64,000 nt of DNA from Catenulispora rubra (lineage in GTDB: Bacteria > Actinomycetota > Actinomycetes > Streptomycetales > Catenulisporaceae), in the NCBI RefSeq assembly GCF_015356825.1, contig NZ_JAACYW010000005.1, forward strand, positions 1 to 64,000, written 5' to 3'. The translations under genes and the position numbers were made by a program. Every line of letters starts with the position of its first letter. Position 1 is the first letter of the stretch. The notes beneath the pieces were generated by a model that was not told the origin of the DNA, searched no databases, and worked only from the letters and a program-made list of their open reading frames with translations. Below are positions 35,064-43,564 of this stretch, one piece after another.

Positions 35064-35306
35064 TCATCTGTCGGCATGATCGCAATTCCGACGGTCGACT
35101 GTTGGTGCTTCTTCGGCTTGGTCGACGCGCATCCTCGGATCCGGATCAGGTTTGCGACGGTCGGCTGGCTCCGGGCACTGATCGCCACCAGAGACTGCGA
35201 ACACTACTGGCGCTGCCACGTCACGCAAGAACACCAGCTCGATCACGCCCGCTACCAGCAGAGACAACAAAATCGCAGCACGGCCGGCGAAGTCACTCGG
35301 CTTCAT
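35064..35306 (-). CDS. Small single-pass membrane protein
   Basis: An 80-residue open frame. It has an N-terminal membrane helix (FAGRAAILLSLLVAGVIELV, residues 6-25) and a charged, Asp/Arg-rich tail. GGAG lies five bases before ATG 35306. It follows the DUF6104 gene by 23 bases on the same strand, so co-expression is likely. I do not recognise a family, and its coding status rests on the ribosome site, the hydrophobic helix and the context. Confidence 0.5.
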   Translation of the reverse strand: MKPSDFAGRAAILLSLLVAGVIELVFLRDVAAPVVFAVSGGDQCPEPADRRKPDPDPRMRVDQAEEAPTVDRRNCDHADR

Positions 35307-35329
35307 CTGCACTCCGCCGCCCAGCGCGG

Positions 35330-35503
35330 TCAGTCCTCGTCGTCCAGGCGTGCCAGCCAGGTCGCGAGCCGGTCGACCGAGGCCTCGAACTCCGGGTTGA
35401 GGTCGACGAAGTGCCGCATCCGGTCGGCGAGGACGGCCAGGGTCACGGTCTCCTCGCCTCTGCGTTTCTCGAGTTCCTCGATACCGCGGTCGGTGAAGTA
35501 CAC
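35330..35503 (-). CDS. DUF6104-family small protein
   Basis: A 57-residue protein beginning VYFTDRGIEELEKRRGEE and ending LATWLARLDDED, which matches my memory of the DUF6104 family conserved in Streptomyces and relatives. Function is unknown. GTG 35503 is chosen because the family starts at this position and AGGGAGGAG lies upstream; the frame is open further but without a ribosome site. Highly charged, helical and cytoplasmic. Confidence 0.8.
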   Translation of the reverse strand: MYFTDRGIEELEKRRGEETVTLAVLADRMRHFVDLNPEFEASVDRLATWLARLDDED

Positions 35504-35562
35504 GGAAGTCGCTCCTCCCTGCCGGGGCAGTCCAGCCCGCAGCCGTGAATCGTTGTGGATGG

Positions 35563-36018
35563 TTACGGAAGCGGATCGGCAGGGGCAGGGTCCCAACGGC
35601 GGATCTGCATGCCGGGCCGGCGCTGGTGGACGGTCAGGTAGGACAGCCCGTCCTCACCGGCCGCGAGGCTTCGGCTGCAACCGTGAGGCAGCCACAACAG
35701 CAGGCCAGGCGTCAGGGTGCGCGGACCGTCAATGCCTTCGAGGATGCCGCCGCCCGCAACGACCAGCAGCAACACGTCCAGAGCCGGTTCGGCGTGGACA
35801 CCCACCCGCCGGTCCGGCGGCAGGTGGACCAGGTTGGCGTCGAGCTGACGGCCGGATTCAGTCATCTTCCACAGGACTCCGGCGGATGCGTGAGAGGCTC
35901 CGCCCAGGGCCAGGGTGTCGCAGAGCACCGATGGAACGGGTGCATTCACGGGGTGAGGGCCGAGCGGGTCGGCCGAAACCGGGATGGTGTCCGCGTCGAC
36001 AGCGCCGCCCTCAGGCAT
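35563..36018 (-). CDS. Cupin-fold protein coupled to a DUF2249 gene
   Basis: A 151-residue protein with a predicted double-stranded beta-helix: NLVHLPPDRRVGVHAEPALD, then VLLLVVAGGGILEGIDGP, then LTPGLLLWLPHGCSRSLAAG. The pattern (loss of one metal His, conserved GxxxE/G and PxGxxH-like turns) is that of a small cupin. ATG 36018 overlaps the end of the DUF2249 gene by eight bases, so they are cotranslated. Probably a ligand or metal sensor or dioxygenase-like protein; the substrate is unknown. Confidence 0.72.
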   Translation of the reverse strand: MPEGGAVDADTIPVSADPLGPHPVNAPVPSVLCDTLALGGASHASAGVLWKMTESGRQLDANLVHLPPDRRVGVHAEPALDVLLLVVAGGGILEGIDGPRTLTPGLLLWLPHGCSRSLAAGEDGLSYLTVHQRRPGMQIRRWDPAPADPLP

Positions 36019-36739
36019 CGACGGGTGCCCGTCCGACGCGGATCCGCCATTGCTCGGGACCCGACTCGAGGTAGTCCCAGGTGAACGCACCGGGGTGGGT
36101 TGCGTCGAATTCGCGGCGCAGGGGCTTGGGGTCGTGATTGTTGACCAGGACGAAGTCCTGGCCGGGGGCCAGGCGTGCAAAGCGGGCGAAGATGCGCGGG
36201 TGGCGCTGGCCGTGCGGGATCTCGCGGACGTCGATGACGGCGGACGACTCCAGCCGGCCGCCCTCCAGCAGGGTTCCCAGGTCTGCCGCCAAGGCGGCCA
36301 GGTCGGCGCCCGGCAGGTCGGCCAGGGCGGGTAGAAGCACGGACTGCTCCACCGCGAAATGGACGGCCAGAACCGTATCCAGACTGCGGGCAGCCCCTGC
36401 GGCGCGGTCCGCGTCCGACGCGGTGGACAGGGCCGTGATGAGCGGGTCGAACGCTGCTGCCGCGGTGCGCAGCGCGCGCACCAGCAGACGGGTCTGCGCC
36501 GCGCCCGCAGCGGGTGCGTACAGGGCTTCGTCGGTGGCGGTGAGGTGCAGGCGCACCCGCCTCGCGCACAGCTCCGGCCCGGCCTGCACCGGCTCGCCGC
36601 GCGTCACGTGGACGGATGCTTCGGTCAGCTCGGCCAGCCGGCTCCGCAAACGCTCGTGGATGAGACCGATCGCGGTTTGAGCATGGATGTTCGGGTCGGT
36701 CTGGGTGGCCTGGATATAGACCCTGGCGGGCGACGACAT
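36011..36739 (-). CDS. Hemerythrin-like plus DUF2249 domain protein
   Basis: A 242-residue protein. Residues about 20-155 are an all-helical hemerythrin-like domain (IHERLRSRLAEL, LDTVLAVHFAVEQSVLLPAL). Residues about 165-235 are DUF2249: VIDVREIPHGQRHPRIFARF, then FVLVNNHDPKPLRREF, then WDYLESGPEQWRIRV. DUF2249 proteins are often encoded beside nitrogen-oxide reduction and Fe-S genes. It is divergent from a ferredoxin gene, with 110 bases between. A role in nitric-oxide or oxygen handling is inferred from context. Confidence 0.85.
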   Translation of the reverse strand: MSSPARVYIQATQTDPNIHAQTAIGLIHERLRSRLAELTEASVHVTRGEPVQAGPELCARRVRLHLTATDEALYAPAAGAAQTRLLVRALRTAAAAFDPLITALSTASDADRAAGAARSLDTVLAVHFAVEQSVLLPALADLPGADLAALAADLGTLLEGGRLESSAVIDVREIPHGQRHPRIFARFARLAPGQDFVLVNNHDPKPLRREFDATHPGAFTWDYLESGPEQWRIRVGRAPVDA

Positions 36740-36783
36740 GGCGCGGTGTATCCCTTCTCACGTACGGCCCCCGTGCGTCGACC

Positions 36784-36800
36784 ATTATTACATGTATCAT
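36784..36800. promoter_or_regulatory. AT-rich palindromic operator candidate (TACATGTA) before the ferredoxin gene
   Basis: ATTATTACATGTATCAT is strikingly AT-rich in this high-GC DNA and contains the perfect palindrome TACATGTA (36789-36796). It lies midway between the divergent DUF2249 and ferredoxin genes, about 50 bases from each start. The Fe-S type HTH regulator two genes downstream is a reasonable candidate to bind it. Confidence 0.4.
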
Positions 36801-36849
36801 TTGGAGAAACACCGGAAGCCCGTCCCGGCGTCGACGAAGGGACCTCACC

Positions 36850-37173
36850 ATGACCTATGTGATCGCGCTGCCGTGCGTGGATGTGAAGGACAGGGCCTGC
36901 ATCGAGGAGTGCCCTGTCGATTGCATCTACGAGGGCGAGCGCATGCTCTACATCCACCCGGACGAGTGCGTCGACTGCGGCGCCTGCGAGCCGGTGTGCC
37001 CCGTCGAGGCGATCTTCTACGAGGACGACACCCCGGAGCAGTGGAAGGACTACTACACAGCCAACGTGGAGTTCTTCAACGACCTCGGGTCGCCGGGTGG
37101 CGCCTCGAAGACGGGCGTGATCCCGAAGGACCACCCACTGATCGCCGCCCTGCCGCTCCCGGTCGCGGAGTGA
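36850..37173 (+). CDS. fdxA: 7Fe ferredoxin (3Fe-4S / 4Fe-4S)
   Basis: A 107-residue FdxA-type ferredoxin. Cys 9, 17, 21 and 25 (CIEECPVDC) and Cys 40, 43, 46 and 50 (CVDCGACEPVC) give the pattern for one 3Fe-4S and one 4Fe-4S cluster, and the C-terminal extension (EQWKDYYTANVEFF) is the normal one for this family. It is a small cytoplasmic electron carrier. The last bases overlap the regulator gene (GTGA), so the ferredoxin and its presumed Fe-S sensor are coupled. Confidence 0.93.
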   Translation: MTYVIALPCVDVKDRACIEECPVDCIYEGERMLYIHPDECVDCGACEPVCPVEAIFYEDDTPEQWKDYYTANVEFFNDLGSPGGASKTGVIPKDHPLIAALPLPVAE

Positions 37174-37844
37174 CGGCCGCCGTGGCCGGAGTGCCTGGAC
37201 GCCCCCGACGAGCCGAAGTGCTGGACGTGCTCAGGAACGCGCCGGCGCCGCTCAGCGTGGCCGACATGGCCGAACAGCTCGGCGTCCACGTCAATACGGC
37301 GCGCTTCCACCTGGACGCCCTTGTGGAAACGGGCGAGGTCATCGGGAGCGTCGAACAGCCGTCGGGGCCGGGGCGTCCGCGCACCGTATACGTCCCGCGG
37401 CCGGGCATGGACCGCGCAGGCACCCGGAACTACCGGCTGTTGGCCAGGATCCTGCTCGGCCAACTCGCCTCCACCGGACCCGACGCCGGCCAGGCCGCCC
37501 AAGACGCCGGCCGAGCCTGGGGCCGCTTCCTGGTCGACCGCCCCGAGCCCTTCCAGAGTCTCACCATGGAGCAGGCTGTCGTAAGGCTGACGACTCTGCT
37601 GGACGATCTGGGCTTCGCGCCGCGGTCCGAGGCAGAACCCGGCATGCCGGGGGTGATCCGTTTGCGGCACTGTCCGTTTCTGGAATTGGCCGAGGAACAC
37701 GGACCACTGGTGTGCCGCATCCACCTGGGTCTGATGCAGGGGGCGTTGACAGAACTGGGCGCCCCGCTGGCCGCCACCGAACTGGAGCCGTTCGCGGAAC
37801 CAGACGCCTGTCTGGTCCACCTCCGGCATTCCGACGCCGGTTGA
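37170..37844 (+). CDS. SufR/ArsR-like HTH regulator with C-terminal Cys motif
   Basis: A 224-residue regulator. A winged HTH (about 15-75, with LSVADMAEQLGVHVNTARFH and GRPRTVYV) is followed by a ligand domain with HCPFLELAEEHGPLVC, then LMQGALTELG, then DACLVHL. Fe-S sensing relatives (SufR type) have four Cys in this stretch; here three remain, and the third position appears to be Glu. It may hold a three-Cys cluster, possibly a nitric-oxide or redox sensor. The GTG start overlaps the ferredoxin stop. It is likely to regulate the divergent promoter at 36740-36849. Confidence 0.8.
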   Translation: MTAAVAGVPGRPRRAEVLDVLRNAPAPLSVADMAEQLGVHVNTARFHLDALVETGEVIGSVEQPSGPGRPRTVYVPRPGMDRAGTRNYRLLARILLGQLASTGPDAGQAAQDAGRAWGRFLVDRPEPFQSLTMEQAVVRLTTLLDDLGFAPRSEAEPGMPGVIRLRHCPFLELAEEHGPLVCRIHLGLMQGALTELGAPLAATELEPFAEPDACLVHLRHSDAG

Positions 37845-37886
37845 GACCTCGCTACGCGGCCACTCAAGGCCTCAGAAAGGATACTC

Positions 37887-38255
37887 ATGCTCATCACCGA
37901 GATCGACACGGTACCGCGCCGCCGCGCCCCCGTTCCCGGCGGACCGACAGCCGTGACGCTGACGGCCCCCGACACGTCCGCCCAGGTGGCCGTCGTCCAT
38001 CTGGAGATCCCCGCCGACGGCGGCATGCCCGAACACGACCACGGCGTGTCCGAAGTCGTGCTGATCCCACTGTCCGGATCCCTTGAGCTGTGGCACGACG
38101 GGAGGCCTCGGACCCTCGCGCCGGGCATGACCGCCCATATCGCCGCCGGCGAACGGGTCAGTCTGGCAAACTCCGGCTCGGAACCGGCCTGTCTGATGGC
38201 CGTGGTCTCACCGCCGCAGTTCGCCGAAAGGCTGGCGGCATGGCCGCTGGCCTGA
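37887..38255 (+). CDS. Small cupin-domain protein
   Basis: A 122-residue single-domain cupin. Motif one is GGMPEHDHGVSEVVLIPLSG (residues 50-69; His 55, His 57 and Glu 61 as metal ligands), and motif two is LAPGMTAHIAAGERVSLAN (His 89 region). AAAGGA lies five bases before ATG 37887. It follows the Fe-S regulator by 42 bases. The enzymatic role is unknown; a metal-binding sensor or dioxygenase-like activity is possible. Confidence 0.85.
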   Translation: MLITEIDTVPRRRAPVPGGPTAVTLTAPDTSAQVAVVHLEIPADGGMPEHDHGVSEVVLIPLSGSLELWHDGRPRTLAPGMTAHIAAGERVSLANSGSEPACLMAVVSPPQFAERLAAWPLA

Positions 38256-38337
38256 CCGGAAGATCTGCGACCTTCCACGCCCCGTTCTCGCGCTCCGGCG
38301 ACGACACCCTCACATTTCGGGAAGGCAGTGCCGAGCT

Positions 38338-38775
38338 ATGAACGCGACTCCGGCCGGGACGGCTGCCGCAGCCACCTTCACCTGGCTGGGAATGGTCCTG
38401 GCGATATCCTTCCTGGAGACTCCACTGAAGTTTCGTGCCCCAGGAGTGACCATCCCCATCGGCGTCGGCATCGGCCGCCTGGTGTTCAGGGCGCTGAACT
38501 TCGCCGAAGCCGCATTCGCGCTCGTCGTCATCATCGGCATAGCGATCGCGGGCCCCCCGGCCGCTGTCGCGGTACTCACCACGGCGGCGGGGGTGCTCCT
38601 GACCGTGCAGGTGGCTGTCGTCCGTCCCGCGCTCAACCGGCGCTCGGACCGCGTTCTAAGAGGGGAAGACCTGCCGCGATCACGCGGGCATCTCTGGTAC
38701 GTGGCGCTGGAGATCGCCAAGGTCCTCATCCTCGTCGCTCTTGGTATCAGCGTCCTCGGCGCCTCGTCGCACTGA
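38338..38775 (+). CDS. Four-helix integral membrane protein
   Basis: A 145-residue protein with four predicted membrane helices (about 8-28, 50-72, 76-98 and 121-140) and few polar loops. The segment LETPLKFRAPGVTIPIGVGI between helices one and two looks conserved-like. I do not recognise a family with certainty. It sits between a cupin and ctaF, so a role in a heme or copper respiratory membrane context is possible. ATG 38338 is preceded by GGAAGG. Confidence 0.72.
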   Translation: MNATPAGTAAAATFTWLGMVLAISFLETPLKFRAPGVTIPIGVGIGRLVFRALNFAEAAFALVVIIGIAIAGPPAAVAVLTTAAGVLLTVQVAVVRPALNRRSDRVLRGEDLPRSRGHLWYVALEIAKVLILVALGISVLGASSH

Positions 38776-38946
38776 CGGACGAGCTGCGCGTCAGCTCACC
38801 ACACCGCACCGCACCGCCCGGACGGCCCGACCGCCGAAGGCCGTGCTGCGACCAAAGCCAGGCACTCGTGTCCTCACGGATACGCCGCTTCCACTACCCC
38901 TTCTGAACCTACCGACCCGCGTACGCACCAGCCCGAGGAGCTCACA

Positions 38947-39000
38947 GTGACACCACAGACCGCTGCCGATCCCAGCACCGTCGAAGGAGCCGGGCGATGA
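38947..39000 (+). CDS. Possible 17-residue leader ORF coupled to ctaF
   Basis: GTG 38947 is preceded at a good distance by GAGGAG and opens a short frame (MTPQTAADPSTVEGAGR) whose stop overlaps the ctaF start codon (ATGA). It could be a leader peptide, or the last codons of a lost ctaD, which is the usual upstream neighbour of ctaF. There is no protein-level evidence. Confidence 0.35.
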   Translation: MTPQTAADPSTVEGAGR

Positions 39001-39431
39001 AAGTCGAAGTCAGGATGTTCGGCTTCGTCGGAGCCTTCTTCCTCGTCATGGGCCCCACATACTGGTGGCTGTCGAAAGACCCGGTCGGGACGACGGCACT
39101 GACGATGGCCTTCGGTTTGAATGCGCTGATCTGGTTCTACCTGTTCTTCACGTCTATCCGGATCGGCCCCCGCCCCGAGGACCGCGACGACGCCGAGATC
39201 TCGGAGGCGGCCGGGGACCTCGGGTTCTTCTCGCCGTACTCCTGGTGGCCGCTGTTCGCCGCCGCATCCGCAGCACTGGCGGTCACTGGCGTCATCTTCG
39301 GCTGGTGGCTGCTGATCATCGCGATGCCGTTCCTGGCGTACTCGGTCATCGGGATGGTTTTCGAGTACTACCGCCGAGAGAACGACCGGTACGGCGAGAT
39401 GGCCGACGGGCATGGCCCGCGCTCGACTTGA
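38997..39431 (+). CDS. ctaF: Actinobacterial cytochrome c oxidase subunit IV
   Basis: A 144-residue protein matching actinobacterial CtaF: MKVEVRMFGFVGAFFLVMG, then DPVGTTALTMAFGLNALIWF, then PRPEDRDDAEI, then LGFFSPYSWWPL, and FGWWLLIIAMPF near the end. It has four membrane helices. CtaF is an accessory subunit of the aa3-type oxidase, normally encoded with ctaC and ctaD. Here neither is adjacent, so this is an orphan copy, perhaps for an alternative oxidase or a duplicate. GGAG lies eight bases before ATG 38997. Confidence 0.9.
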   Translation: MKVEVRMFGFVGAFFLVMGPTYWWLSKDPVGTTALTMAFGLNALIWFYLFFTSIRIGPRPEDRDDAEISEAAGDLGFFSPYSWWPLFAAASAALAVTGVIFGWWLLIIAMPFLAYSVIGMVFEYYRRENDRYGEMADGHGPRST

Positions 39432-39480
39432 CGATCGGCGGCATCGACCGGTGCAGCCAGGTCGCCCGCGGTTCGCGCCG

Positions 39481-39500
39481 CGTGCCGGCGCCCCGGCACG
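39481..39500. terminator. Bidirectional hairpin between ctaF and the CHAT gene
   Basis: CGTGCCGG and CCGGCACG form an 8-bp perfect stem with a CGCC loop, in the 75 bases between two converging genes. There is no U-run, as is common in high-GC genomes. Confidence 0.55.
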
Positions 39501-39506
39501 GATCGC

Positions 39507-42500
39507 TCAGAGCTCCTGTCTCGCGGCAGCATCACCTGCGGACGGTGTCTCAGCTCTCGCGCCCGGGGCGCGATCGACGGCGATGAACGGCGACCACTGC
39601 ATCGGATGCAACGCGGGATCCTGCGTGGCACGCCATCTGTGCAGGCGCCGCCGGAACAGCGTGGCGAGCGCTGCGGGGTAGCGCATCGTATCGATCAGGC
39701 CGAGCAGTTCGCGCGCGGCGCTCCACATGCCGACGGTGTTGAGGAGCGGCGAGAGGGTGGCGACGAGCCGGTCGGTACCTGCGGCAAGCGCAGCGGTGGG
39801 CAAGCCGAGGGGCTCTATTGCGCCCGAGCCCGCGGCGCTGCAGGCGATGAGCACCAGTTCTTCTGCCGCTGGGAAGCGGTCTGGATCTTGAAGCCACTCG
39901 GCGGCTGTGATCTTCGCGCCGTCCAATACGAACGCGCCGGCACCAGGGGATACTGCGTCAGGGGCCTCGACATGGCCCGCATAGATAAGGCGCCGGACAG
40001 GTCTGGCGGAAAGAGCTGCCGTTATCGTGGAAGGATCGGCGGAGCGAGGCGTGGACCCGACGGCTCTGCTCGCCCATCCTGGAAGGTCGGGGCGGGCGAA
40101 GACCTGCTCCACACGGCCGTCGAGCGGCAGGTCGAAGGACTGAGAACCGCAGAGCCGCCGGCCTGCGGGATCCAGGATCAGCGCGGTTCCGGTTCCTGGC
40201 CTGACCGTCGACCCGCGGCGTTCGAACAGGGCGGGGTGCGGGCAGTAGTCCAGATCCGCGACGTCGACCAGTCGTAGGTCACTCCCGGGCAGCCGGAGAA
40301 GAGCGAGCGGGATCTCGGCAGCGAAAGCGGACGGCTGAACGATGATCGTCGGGCGATGACCCGGCGGGAGTTCGCGAAGGTGATCGGCGAGCGTGACGGG
40401 TAGAAGCACGTGGCCCAACTCCGTGGACCTATGCCACTCCGCCTCGGGTGGTTCGATGAGCCTGCGTTCAATGTCCCGCCGGAGCGTATCGGGTGCCTCG
40501 TCCGCACCGGCGCCGGCGCGGAGAACCGGATGTGCGCTGATGTAACCGGTGACGGCATCCCGGACGACTGCGTAGTCCACGGATTCGTGCCAGCAGTCGC
40601 CCCTGCTCGACACGAAGCCGTGATACAGCGCGGCACCATCGGTCCACTGGCTCCACCACAGCCAGTGCGGGTAGCCGAGTCCTTCGGCGACGGCGCGGAT
40701 GTCGAGCTCGCGCAGGTGCGAGTCGTCAAAAGGACGTGTCCGCCGGCTGGCGCCGATGGTGATGCGTGCCGGTTGCGTCACCGGTATCGCATGGATCGAA
40801 GGGTCGTGAACCACGACGGAGTCAGAGTCACCGAGGATCTCCGCGATACGCTCGTCGGTTTCTGGGGAGGCCAACTGCCCGTGCATGCGGTCGGCTGCAA
40901 GCAGAGTTGCTTCCGGCACCTTCTGCGGCGGCGGTTTGGGCGGGCTCTGGCTTGCGCCCTCCACGATCAGCGCGACTGCCTCCGCCGGATCGGCGCCTGC
41001 CGCGACGGACGACCTGATCGCCATGCTCCGCAGCTTGGTTTCCTTGGCCAGCAAGCCCGCGCGCCAAGTGGTCAGCGTGTGGAAGGACCGCCAGCGCGCG
41101 TACAGATCGAGAGCAGTGTTCATCATTTCGTGCACCCGCCCCGGGCGCCGTTCAACGGCGAGCTCTGCGTATTGGAGCATCAGCGTGGTGAACAGCACGA
41201 CGTCGCTGTCGTCCAGCGCCACGTTCAGTAGCCGCTCGAATGTGTCGTCATCGCAACGTCCCAGCAGGTAAAGACACCGGCCATAGTCAAAGGCGGCGAT
41301 ACGGCCCATGTGCAGAGCGCCGGCACCGAGCGACGTGAAGAGCCCCAGGCTCTTGCCCAACGCAGCAGCAGCCGCCTCGACCAGGCCTCGAGCCAGCCAA
41401 AAATCGCCGAGAAAAGACAGCGCCCTGGCCTGATCGGACCTGGCACCGACTCTCCGGAATCCCTCCACGGCAAGCATCATCAAGCGCTCCGCGGCACGGT
41501 CATCATCGTAGAGCCGAATGCGGGCAAACAGCAGGTCGGCTTCCGCAATGCGCCGAGCGTCCCGACGGCTGACCGCAGCCTCACGGGTAGTCCTGATGCC
41601 CTCAAGGCTGGTGGGGCTGAACCCGAGATGAACCTGGAGATCCGCTACCGCCCATGCCAGGTCACGCTCGCTGACGTGGTCTTCATCGGGATCGATACGT
41701 TGCAGCCAGGATAGGGCAGCCTCGTAAAAGCCGATCTGGTGCAAGCTGAAGTATGTGGACCACATCAGCCACTGGCTGATTCCGTCGCCTATACGGTCTC
41801 CATCGGCGTCAAGACGGCGTCGGGCGACCTCCACGGATTGCAGCAGGTCATCGAAGCGAGTGCCAAGGCTCAGGAAATGCGCGTATAACGCGTCCGCCTG
41901 GCGTTTGGCGTCGTCTCCGGGAACAAGTCTGGTTAAACGGCGCGCGAGAGCAGTCGCTTCAGCCAAATCCCCTGCGCCCGAAACATCTCGCGCGATCTCA
42001 TACAGCGTGCGCATGGCGTACGTAGGTCTGCCGAGGGCGATGAGCGAATGTACGAGGTCGCGAGATTCACGATAGGCCACAGAGGCATCCGCGGCACCCG
42101 CGATATCCCTGATGAATTCCGCGAACAGCTCCTCGGAGGTCGCAGATCCTTCTACGTTGCGCGCGAGAACTACCGCGATCTTGCGATGACCACCGGTATT
42201 GAGACCCGCTTTACTACGCCCGTCCGGGACCGATCGCATCTCCTCCGGATAGCCGGCGAGGGTTGCGGCCGCGCTGATCCAGAGCTTGTGTTCGAGTACG
42301 ATACCCGTGACAGAAGCCATCGCCATCAGGGCACTGGCCACCGTGGCCTTAATATCAGGCATTTGATGGTTGAATCCCGCTGGATCGCCTTCATCTCCAG
42401 CGGTCCGGGTGCGATACTCAATCAGCCAGCCGAGCGCCTCGGCTGCGGTACGGCAGTCTTCATGGCCGGGATCGGTCTCGAACGCGCGGCCCGACAACTC

Positions 42501-42866
42501 GGCAAGTGCCTTCGCCAGCGCAGGGTCGAGCAGGGCCAAGCCGTAGCCGGCTTCAGCCAGTGCGTGCGCCGCAGTATGGTGTCTGTTCGCCTTCCAGGCA
42601 AGAACGGCATAGCCAAGCAGGATGTGCGCGATCTGTATGGGGTCCTCGTAGGCTGCAACGAGCTGCTCGCGCGGCGCGTAACCGCCGAAGAACTCCGGCT
42701 TCTTGGCCGTGAACAACCGAGAAGGATCCCGGAACACTGCCCGGGTCAGGCCATCGACGCCGCGAGCTGCGAACTGGTCCGCAACGATCGACCCCAGCCT
42801 CTGAGACAGCCCCCGGACCAGCCTCGTCCGCCACTGAGCCCGTTCCGCGCCCGGCGGTCTGGTCAT
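39507..42866 (-). CDS. CHAT-domain (caspase-like) protein with long helical-repeat region
   Basis: A 1119-residue protein. The first 650 residues are helical, with TPR-like repeats (ALAEAGYGLALLDPALAKAL, DLAEATALARRLTRLVPGDD, ARALSFLGDFWLARGLVEAA). The C-terminal 400 residues form a CHAT domain. The catalytic pair is present: His 965 in LIYAGHVEAP and Cys 1009 in LVLIACSAAGSG, followed by GLPTAALAAGTDRLVATL. CHAT proteases act in caspase-like defence and signalling systems. Its start overlaps the stop of a two-TM membrane protein gene (ATGA), so they are coupled. The substrate may be that neighbour, which is inference. Confidence 0.87.
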   Translation of the reverse strand: MTRPPGAERAQWRTRLVRGLSQRLGSIVADQFAARGVDGLTRAVFRDPSRLFTAKKPEFFGGYAPREQLVAAYEDPIQIAHILLGYAVLAWKANRHHTAAHALAEAGYGLALLDPALAKALAELSGRAFETDPGHEDCRTAAEALGWLIEYRTRTAGDEGDPAGFNHQMPDIKATVASALMAMASVTGIVLEHKLWISAAATLAGYPEEMRSVPDGRSKAGLNTGGHRKIAVVLARNVEGSATSEELFAEFIRDIAGAADASVAYRESRDLVHSLIALGRPTYAMRTLYEIARDVSGAGDLAEATALARRLTRLVPGDDAKRQADALYAHFLSLGTRFDDLLQSVEVARRRLDADGDRIGDGISQWLMWSTYFSLHQIGFYEAALSWLQRIDPDEDHVSERDLAWAVADLQVHLGFSPTSLEGIRTTREAAVSRRDARRIAEADLLFARIRLYDDDRAAERLMMLAVEGFRRVGARSDQARALSFLGDFWLARGLVEAAAAALGKSLGLFTSLGAGALHMGRIAAFDYGRCLYLLGRCDDDTFERLLNVALDDSDVVLFTTLMLQYAELAVERRPGRVHEMMNTALDLYARWRSFHTLTTWRAGLLAKETKLRSMAIRSSVAAGADPAEAVALIVEGASQSPPKPPPQKVPEATLLAADRMHGQLASPETDERIAEILGDSDSVVVHDPSIHAIPVTQPARITIGASRRTRPFDDSHLRELDIRAVAEGLGYPHWLWWSQWTDGAALYHGFVSSRGDCWHESVDYAVVRDAVTGYISAHPVLRAGAGADEAPDTLRRDIERRLIEPPEAEWHRSTELGHVLLPVTLADHLRELPPGHRPTIIVQPSAFAAEIPLALLRLPGSDLRLVDVADLDYCPHPALFERRGSTVRPGTGTALILDPAGRRLCGSQSFDLPLDGRVEQVFARPDLPGWASRAVGSTPRSADPSTITAALSARPVRRLIYAGHVEAPDAVSPGAGAFVLDGAKITAAEWLQDPDRFPAAEELVLIACSAAGSGAIEPLGLPTAALAAGTDRLVATLSPLLNTVGMWSAARELLGLIDTMRYPAALATLFRRRLHRWRATQDPALHPMQWSPFIAVDRAPGARAETPSAGDAAARQEL

Positions 42867-43564
42867 CCGGTCATCCGGTCGGCCATCGCTTCCATATCCT
42901 GGAGCTTGGCTTGCGGAAACGCTTGAAGCAGCGCCGCCAGGACGATCAGTCGTTGCCGCTTCGCCTCGTCGCCGACGAGCGCCGCGATGCCGATCAAGCC
43001 ACTGATACGCTCAGCGCGTTCGGCGTTGGCCGTCAGACTCTTGCGGGCAGCCGCCGCGGCTTGCGCGGCGCTCTTCGACTGGGAGAAGAGAAGCTTGCCG
43101 AAAGCCGCCGGCAACAGGCTCGCGACGCCGCTGACCGCGGCCAGCTGCGCCTTCCCGCTGAAGGCGAGTTCCACTCCGAAGATGATGAAACCCATACAAA
43201 CCAGGCCCGCGACGAGACTCGCCCAGAACGTCGCACTCTCATTGCGGCCAGCATTGCTCAAGCTTCTTACGTAAAGTTCATCCTGCTGTTTTCGCAGCGC
43301 TTTCCCGCGTTCCGCCCACGCAATCAACCGCGCGGCCGATTCAGCGGATGCGTCTACGTCGCTCAAACCATCAGAGCCCGAATCGCCGAGCAGCAATGCA
43401 GCATCGTCAGGCAGCTGGACGGCCGCCTCGACGGTGGCGAACTCTGGCTTGTCCCGCCGTTCCGACTTCGTGGCCGACCACGTACGCAATGCGACCAACG
43501 CGGGCCCGGCGGTCACCGCCGCCGCCGCGCCAACGATCGCGTTCACCTGTAGCAGATCATCCAC
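42863..43564 (-). CDS. Two-TM membrane protein coupled to a CHAT protein (TRADD-N-associated-like)
   Basis: A 233-residue protein: an N-terminal helix (LLQVNAIVGAAAAVTAGPALV), a charged stretch, then a helix plus two tight membrane segments (TFWASLVAGLVCMGFIIFGV and LAAVSGVASLLPAAFGKLLF), followed by a long helix (SKSAAQAAAAARKSLTANAE). The layout resembles the TRADD-N-associated membrane domain; I recall this from family descriptions and cannot confirm it. It could form a membrane pore controlled by the CHAT protease. GTG 43564 is chosen with GGGGG upstream; the frame is open to 43768 but without coding signs. Confidence 0.72.
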   Translation of the reverse strand: MDDLLQVNAIVGAAAAVTAGPALVALRTWSATKSERRDKPEFATVEAAVQLPDDAALLLGDSGSDGLSDVDASAESAARLIAWAERGKALRKQQDELYVRSLSNAGRNESATFWASLVAGLVCMGFIIFGVELAFSGKAQLAAVSGVASLLPAAFGKLLFSQSKSAAQAAAAARKSLTANAERAERISGLIGIAALVGDEAKRQRLIVLAALLQAFPQAKLQDMEAMADRMTG

